This document shows, piece by piece, positions 59,938 through 64,000 of a stretch of 64,000 nt of DNA (position 1 is its first letter; the number at the start of each line of letters is the position of its first letter). The DNA is from Pontibacillus yanchengensis (GTDB taxonomy: Bacteria > Bacillota > Bacilli > Bacillales > BH030062). Where the stretch lies: NCBI RefSeq assembly GCF_009856295.1, contig NZ_WMEU01000007.1:62001-126000 (forward strand). Reading direction: 5' to 3'. Below the pieces are notes generated by a model. The model made no database searches. It saw only the letters and a program-made list of their open reading frames with translations, and had not been told where the DNA came from. The position numbers and the translations under genes are program-made.

Positions 59938-60801
59938 ATGAAAACATTCATTCACCGCTTAAAAATTATACTTGGATGGATTATTATTGGATATTCCATA
60001 GCTATGGGGATTACTTCTATGACCATAGATGATAATTCAATCGCTACTAGAATCATCATGTACATCTTAATCGGTATAATCCCGGGTATTATAGGGGGAT
60101 TGCTACTAAAAGGTAAGAAGCAATTTATGCAATCTTTATGGCAATATGTAAGGTATTACACTTTCATTACGCTTTTTATCCCTTTTGCCATACTGTTATT
60201 TGACAACTACACAAATTGGAAAGAAAGTATCATCTCCCACCCAAGTGATATTTATTTAGCTTTACATTCTGCAAAATGGGTAAGTTATACCGAATTGGCA
60301 CTATTATTCCTTACATTCCTTCTCTTAGCTCCTGTTTATGTTAAAGGCTGGAACTGGCTTCCAAAAGGAACGAGAAAAATCTTAATTGTGCTGTTCATCG
60401 TTACTCCTGTTTTTTTATTTGTAACAAAAGAAGATTATCAGTCTATAAGAGAAGAGGGAATTGTTATTTCCAGTTTTGGAAATCAAGAAGAGATTTCTTG
60501 GGGAAACATAAAAAAGGTAGAATTAGTTAGTTATATAGGAAGTGATGGATTACCATCTCGATCTATTCCTATTCCAGAACAAGAATTTATGTGGAAATTC
60601 GTTTTTTATCAATCGACAGGAGAAACGCACGAGTTCAGATTTGGCTATTCTGTTTCCAATTCGAAAGCAGCTTTAGACATTAAACAAACCATTCTAGATC
60701 ATGACCTCCCACTTAAGCTGGATCAATTAACAGAAAAAGAATGGAAGTTTGTTCAATTGGATATGAATGAATATCCGAATGGCAAGAAAGATTTCTATTA
60801 A
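59938..60801 (+). CDS. Unknown membrane protein with PH-like C-terminal domain
   Basis: A 287-residue protein. Five hydrophobic segments lie in about 1-165 (IILGWIIIGYSIAMGITSM, IIMYILIGIIPGIIGGLLLK, and others). A cytoplasmic domain of about 115 residues follows: EDYQSIREEGIVISSFGNQE, EISWGNIKKVELV, then MWKFVFYQSTGETHEFRFGY. The Ser-Trp-x-x-I-x-x-V pattern is like bacterial PH-type domains. GTGGAGGAAC is nine bases before the ATG; the frame extends upstream to 59923. Role unknown. Confidence 0.7.
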   Translation: MKTFIHRLKIILGWIIIGYSIAMGITSMTIDDNSIATRIIMYILIGIIPGIIGGLLLKGKKQFMQSLWQYVRYYTFITLFIPFAILLFDNYTNWKESIISHPSDIYLALHSAKWVSYTELALLFLTFLLLAPVYVKGWNWLPKGTRKILIVLFIVTPVFLFVTKEDYQSIREEGIVISSFGNQEEISWGNIKKVELVSYIGSDGLPSRSIPIPEQEFMWKFVFYQSTGETHEFRFGYSVSNSKAALDIKQTILDHDLPLKLDQLTEKEWKFVQLDMNEYPNGKKDFY

Positions 60802-60881
60802 CTATTTCAGTATAACCCAGAGACAGATCGTTACTACCAACAAGGTTCTTAGCAATCAGTAGAATCTCAATCTACAGATTA

Positions 60882-61072
60882 AAAGCTCAGGGCACTCGGT
60901 TAGCGACGTATATGTTGCTGCGTGAGGCGGGTCTACAGGAGGTAGGTCAATTCGATGTTAACTTATCATACGGAGGCGAGGGAAGCATACTAGTCGATGG
61001 GCGCTGGAGCTGGACGTGGCCACATCATTTTATCAAAGTTAGCCACTACCTTAACCCGTTTATAGTACGCTA
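60882..61072 (+). repeat. Dispersed intergenic repeat, copy R9
   Basis: AAAAGCTCAGGGCACTCGGT, TTGCTGCGTGAGGCGGGTCT, GATGTTAACTTATCATACGG and AGGCGAGGGAAGCATACTAG, GGGCGCTGGAGCTGGACGTG, then CACTACCTTAACCCGTTTAT. Close match to R5 over about 75 bases. Confidence 0.85.
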
Positions 61073-61078
61073 GACACC

Positions 61079-61115
61079 AAAAAAGGGTTACTCTATACGA
61101 GTAACCCTTTTCTTT
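61079..61115. terminator. Bidirectional terminator (glmS)
   Basis: AAAAGGGTTACTC and GAGTAACCCTTTT around TATAC. A-run and T-run both present, serving the minus-strand glmS gene and the plus-strand gene before it. Confidence 0.92.
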
Positions 61116-61164
61116 AATGAGTTTATCTTCTTATCAATCTATAAAAATACAATTCTCTATGGTC

Positions 61165-62970
61165 TTATTCCACTGTTACACTCTTAGCTAGATTTCTTGG
61201 CTTATCTACATCACAGTCACGGTGTAGTGCTGCGTAGTATGCGATCAGTTGCATTGGGACAACGGATACTAATGGCGTTAGCAATTCGTGTACCTCTGGA
61301 ATGACGAATGTATCGCCTTCTTGATCTAAGCCTTTCATGCTAATGATGCAAGGATTGGCTCCACGTGCTGCTACTTCTTTCACATTACCACGAATAGAGT
61401 AGTTCACGTTTTCTTGTGTAGCTAGTGCTACAACCGGGGTTCCTTCTTCAATTAGTGCGATGGTTCCATGTTTCAGTTCTCCACCAGCAAATCCTTCTGC
61501 TTGAATATAAGAAATCTCTTTTAGTTTAAGAGCTCCTTCAAGTCCAACGTAGTAGTCTACACTGCGTCCGATAAAGAAGCAGTTTCGCGTTGTTGGCAAG
61601 AAATCAGCAGAAATTTGTTCTATTTCTTCTTTTTGATCACATAGTGCTTCCATTGCATTGGCAGCAATACCTAATTGCTTCATAGGGTTGAATTCAAGCT
61701 CAATGCCTTTTGCTTGGGCTGTATCAACCGCTAGAATCGCTAACACCGCCATTTGAGCTGTATATGCTTTAGTAGAAGCAACTGCGATTTCTGGTCCAGC
61801 ATGTAAGTGTAGCGTGTAATCCGCTTCACGAGAAAGGGTAGAGCCAGGTACGTTTGTAATCGTTAGTGCTGGATAGCCTTTAGCTTTTGTTTCCACAAGT
61901 ACAGCACGGCTGTCTGCTGTTTCACCACTTTGAGAGATAAACACAAATAACGGATTATCTGAGATGAGTGGCATGTTGTAAGAAAACTCACTTGCCACAT
62001 GTACCTCTACTGGTGTTTGTGCAAGTTTCTCGATAAATTGCTTTCCAATTAAACCAGCGTGATAACTTGTTCCACACGCAATAATATACACTCGATCACA
62101 TTTGGTCATAGCCTGACGTACATCTGGATCTAATTTAATTTGATCGTTTTCGTCTTGATATTCTTGGATGATTTTACGAATAACAAAAGGTTGCTCGTCA
62201 ATTTCCTTGAGCATGAAATGTGGGTATGTTCCTTTTTCGATGTCGCTTTCATCAATTTCAGCGGTAAATGGTTCACGGTCTACTTTTGTACCATCTAATT
62301 TTTGAATCTCTACTTCTTCGCGACGTACGATAACAATCTCTTTATCCTCTAATTCTACGAACTGATCGGTAACCTGAAGCATAGCCATAGAGTCACTTGA
62401 AACAACATTAAAACCGTCTCCAAGTCCCACAAGCAATGGACTTTTGTTCTTAGCTACATAAATTGTGTTCGGATCCTCTTGATCAATAATCCCAACAGCA
62501 TAAGAACCTTTCATTAGAGAGATTGCTTTACGGAATGCTTCCTGCACATCTCCTAGCTCGTGGTAGAGGTTTTCTACAAGCTGTACAATAATCTCAGTAT
62601 CTGTTTCACTCTTCATATCAACATCTGATAGATACTCACGTTGTACATCTTCATAGTTTTCAATAACGCCATTATGAACAATAGTAAATCGACCAGACGC
62701 GCTTTGATGAGGGTGGGCGTTCTCATAGCTCGGCGCACCATGTGTTGCCCAGCGGGTATGGCCAATTCCCATTGTTGCACGTACTTCTTTCTTCTCTACC
62801 TCTTCACGAAGTGCAGCAATACGACCTTTGACTTTCGTTATATGGATTCCATCTTCATTTAATTGTGCAATTCCTGCTGAATCATAACCACGGTATTCCA
62901 GTTTACCTAAGCCTTTTAGTAAAATCTCTGTTGTATCCTGTGTTCCAATATATCCGACAATTCCACACAT
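61165..62970 (-). CDS. glmS: Glutamine-fructose-6-phosphate aminotransferase
   Basis: A 601-residue enzyme making glucosamine 6-phosphate for cell-wall synthesis. The N-terminal glutaminase begins with C2 of MCGIVGYIG (after Met removal the nucleophile), then [13 protein letters not shown]. Two SIS isomerase domains follow ([41 protein letters not shown]), with the invariant C terminus [28 protein letters not shown] is before the ATG. It is controlled by the ribozyme upstream. Confidence 0.98.
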   Translation of the reverse strand: MCGIVGYIGTQDTTEILLKGLGKLEYRGYDSAGIAQLNEDGIHITKVKGRIAALREEVEKKEVRATMGIGHTRWATHGAPSYENAHPHQSASGRFTIVHNGVIENYEDVQREYLSDVDMKSETDTEIIVQLVENLYHELGDVQEAFRKAISLMKGSYAVGIIDQEDPNTIYVAKNKSPLLVGLGDGFNVVSSDSMAMLQVTDQFVELEDKEIVIVRREEVEIQKLDGTKVDREPFTAEIDESDIEKGTYPHFMLKEIDEQPFVIRKIIQEYQDENDQIKLDPDVRQAMTKCDRVYIIACGTSYHAGLIGKQFIEKLAQTPVEVHVASEFSYNMPLISDNPLFVFISQSGETADSRAVLVETKAKGYPALTITNVPGSTLSREADYTLHLHAGPEIAVASTKAYTAQMAVLAILAVDTAQAKGIELEFNPMKQLGIAANAMEALCDQKEEIEQISADFLPTTRNCFFIGRSVDYYVGLEGALKLKEISYIQAEGFAGGELKHGTIALIEEGTPVVALATQENVNYSIRGNVKEVAARGANPCIISMKGLDQEGDTFVIPEVHELLTPLVSVVPMQLIAYYAALHRDCDVDKPRNLAKSVTVE

Positions 62971-62974
62971 AGTG

Positions 62975-63119
62975 TTGTTTCCTCCTTATAATAAGGGGCA
63001 AACAACTCAACCTATCTAACGGGGCAAGCGTTTGCCCCTTTCTCATGATCCGCTTTTAGAATACGATCTTCATAACACCTTGCTTCCATCTTTTGTGCAA
63101 AGAGTCACCCCTTTGTTTT
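62975..63119 (-). promoter_or_regulatory. glmS 5' leader between ribozyme and start codon
   Basis: Contains a hairpin GGGGCAA/TTGCCCC (63023-63040 on the minus strand) followed by no T-run. It holds no gene. Above the ribozyme (63240-63460) the sequence is AT-rich and is expected to contain the glmS promoter. Confidence 0.5.
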
Positions 63120-63235
63120 AAGATCAAAACGTATCGGTTGAGGTGTTATCAACCGGGAGGCATCCGCCGATCATCGATGAACCTCCTCCTCGTCAACTAT
63201 TTTCATTGCGTTCTGAAAATAGTCCAGGCGCTTTA
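63120..63235 (-). ncRNA. glmS ribozyme (glucosamine 6-phosphate riboswitch)
   Basis: On the minus strand AAAGCGCC (cleavage between A at 63232 and G at 63231), GAACGCAATG, GTTGACGAGGAGGAGGTT, ATCGATGATCGGCGGATGCC and TCCCGGTTGATAACACCTCA follow in the order of the ribozyme core. Its self-cleavage in response to glucosamine 6-phosphate destabilises glmS mRNA. Confidence 0.96.
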
Positions 63236-63463
63236 CTATATGATTTACATTCTTTCGTATCATCTCCCTTCTATTGTGATGTTGCTTTTACTGCATCTCC
63301 AATCCTTCTTAACCTTTTAAAAAGGACTTTAAACTACAGAATGAAGACAAGCAATTTACATTTTATACTAGTCCTATTTATTGGTCAATTATTATTTCTT
63401 ACAACTTTATTGCTTACGCCCTCTACTACTAAAGTAATGGAAAGTGATCTTCTATATAAAAAT

Positions 63464-63498
63464 ATGCGTAGTTAACACGAAAAGTGCTAACTACGCAT
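63464..63498 (-). terminator. Terminator of glmM
   Basis: Arms ATGCGTAGTTAaCAC/GTGcTAACTACGCAT, followed on the minus strand by ATTTTTAT. Confidence 0.9.
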
Positions 63499-63507
63499 CA
63501 TTCGTTA

Positions 63508-64000
63508 TTATTCCTTCATTCCTAATTCATCTTCTACAACCTGAACTACCTTGCTTACATATTTTTCGCAATCCTCTTCCGTCGGAGCTTCAACCATGAC
63601 ACGTACTAATGGTTCGGTCCCAGAAGGTCTCACAAGAACGCGACCATGTTCGCCCATCTCTTCCTCCACGACTTCAATTGCTTCCGTAATACGTTCGTTG
63701 GTGAACACGCGTTGTTTATCAATAACGCGAACATTCTTTAACACTTGCGGATACTTTTTCATTTCTGCAGCAAGTTCAGATAATGGCTTCTGCGTTTCTT
63801 TCAATACGTTTACTAACTGAAGTGCAGATAATAAGCCATCACCAGTCGTATTATAATCTAGGAAAATGATATGACCTGATTGCTCGCCTCCAAGGTTATA
63901 TCCACCACGTATCATCTCTTCCATTACATAACGGTCTCCAACTGAGGTCTTATCACTCTTCATACCATGGGATTCTAACGCTTTATAAAAACCAATATTA
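63508..64000 (-). CDS. glmM: Phosphoglucosamine mutase, C-terminal part (window edge)
   Basis: The frame continues upstream beyond base 64000, so the true start is outside the window. The visible part contains the mutase C-terminal domains: [20 protein letters not shown] (substrate loop with GEQSGH), [15 protein letters not shown] and the phosphate-binding loop [19 protein letters not shown]. It converts glucosamine 6-phosphate to the 1-phosphate, the step after GlmS. Adjacent, in the order glmM-glmS, as in B. subtilis. A terminator separates the two. Confidence 0.96.
   Translation of the reverse strand, partial: NIGFYKALESHGMKSDKTSVGDRYVMEEMIRGGYNLGGEQSGHIIFLDYNTTGDGLLSALQLVNVLKETQKPLSELAAEMKKYPQVLKNVRVIDKQRVFTNERITEAIEVVEEEMGEHGRVLVRPSGTEPLVRVMVEAPTEEDCEKYVSKVVQVVEDELGMKE

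Overview
The window reads as chromosome of a low-to-moderate GC, spore-forming, probably halotolerant Bacillaceae (Pontibacillus/Halobacillus-like; this is inference). Reasons: YjcZ-type small sporulation proteins, a glmS ribozyme, GlpP antitermination, BirA/Zur/MhqR-type operators of Bacillus form, strong AGGAGG ribosome sites, and Bacillus-type ykoFEDC. There are no rRNA, tRNA, phage or CRISPR loci, and no intact insertion sequence.

Layout. 1-3386: ABC ATPase (cut by the window edge), TVP38 membrane protein, CDP-alcohol phosphatidyltransferase and a mercuric-reductase-like flavoprotein in one operon, resembling the E. coli ynj cluster. 3744-4706: Crp/Fnr regulator divergent from a glutaredoxin. 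4749-5360: a broken chemotaxis receptor joined in frame to the tail of a broken SDR gene; this junction is the left edge of a block with more GC-rich codon use (about 5.2-10 kb) holding a stress protein and the TPP-riboswitch-controlled thiamine-precursor transporter ykoFEDC. 10.2-14.6 kb: OsmC, two YjcZ-like peptides, DUF368 (PopT-like), DUF2254, ZIP transporter. 14.7-17.3 kb: an 886-residue ECF sigma factor fused through one membrane helix to a large outer domain. 17.8-35 kb: housekeeping and stress genes (carbonic anhydrase, SDR, BioY with BirA box, CDF, a sigma/anti-sigma pair, LOG protein, cysteine-free uracil-DNA glycosylase, LLM oxidoreductase, MFS/TrmB pair, second ZIP).

36-41.4 kb: a DAO-type oxidase, then glpP-glpK-glpD (no glpF), where glpK and glpD each carry a leader terminator of the GlpP-controlled type. 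41.7-47.6 kb: IclR regulator and a four-gene catabolic operon of unknown substrate (aldehyde dehydrogenase, DUF3726-like protein, divergent M19 dipeptidase homologue, unknown 570-residue protein) with a perfect TTCCG/CGGAA operator. 47.8-54 kb: MhqO-like dioxygenase with MhqR box, secreted serine hydrolase, PEP carboxylase. 54-57 kb: zinc locus (ZnuA, Zur, three Zur boxes, decayed ycgR/ycgQ). 57-64 kb: second DAO oxidase, PNPOx-like protein, TrxB-like flavoprotein, a membrane protein, glmS with its ribozyme, and the end of glmM.

The most unusual large-scale feature is a family of about eight mosaic intergenic repeats (about 65-320 bp), all in the same orientation, whose best copies fold into a hairpin supported by compensatory base changes. 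The second is the membrane-tethered sigma factor.
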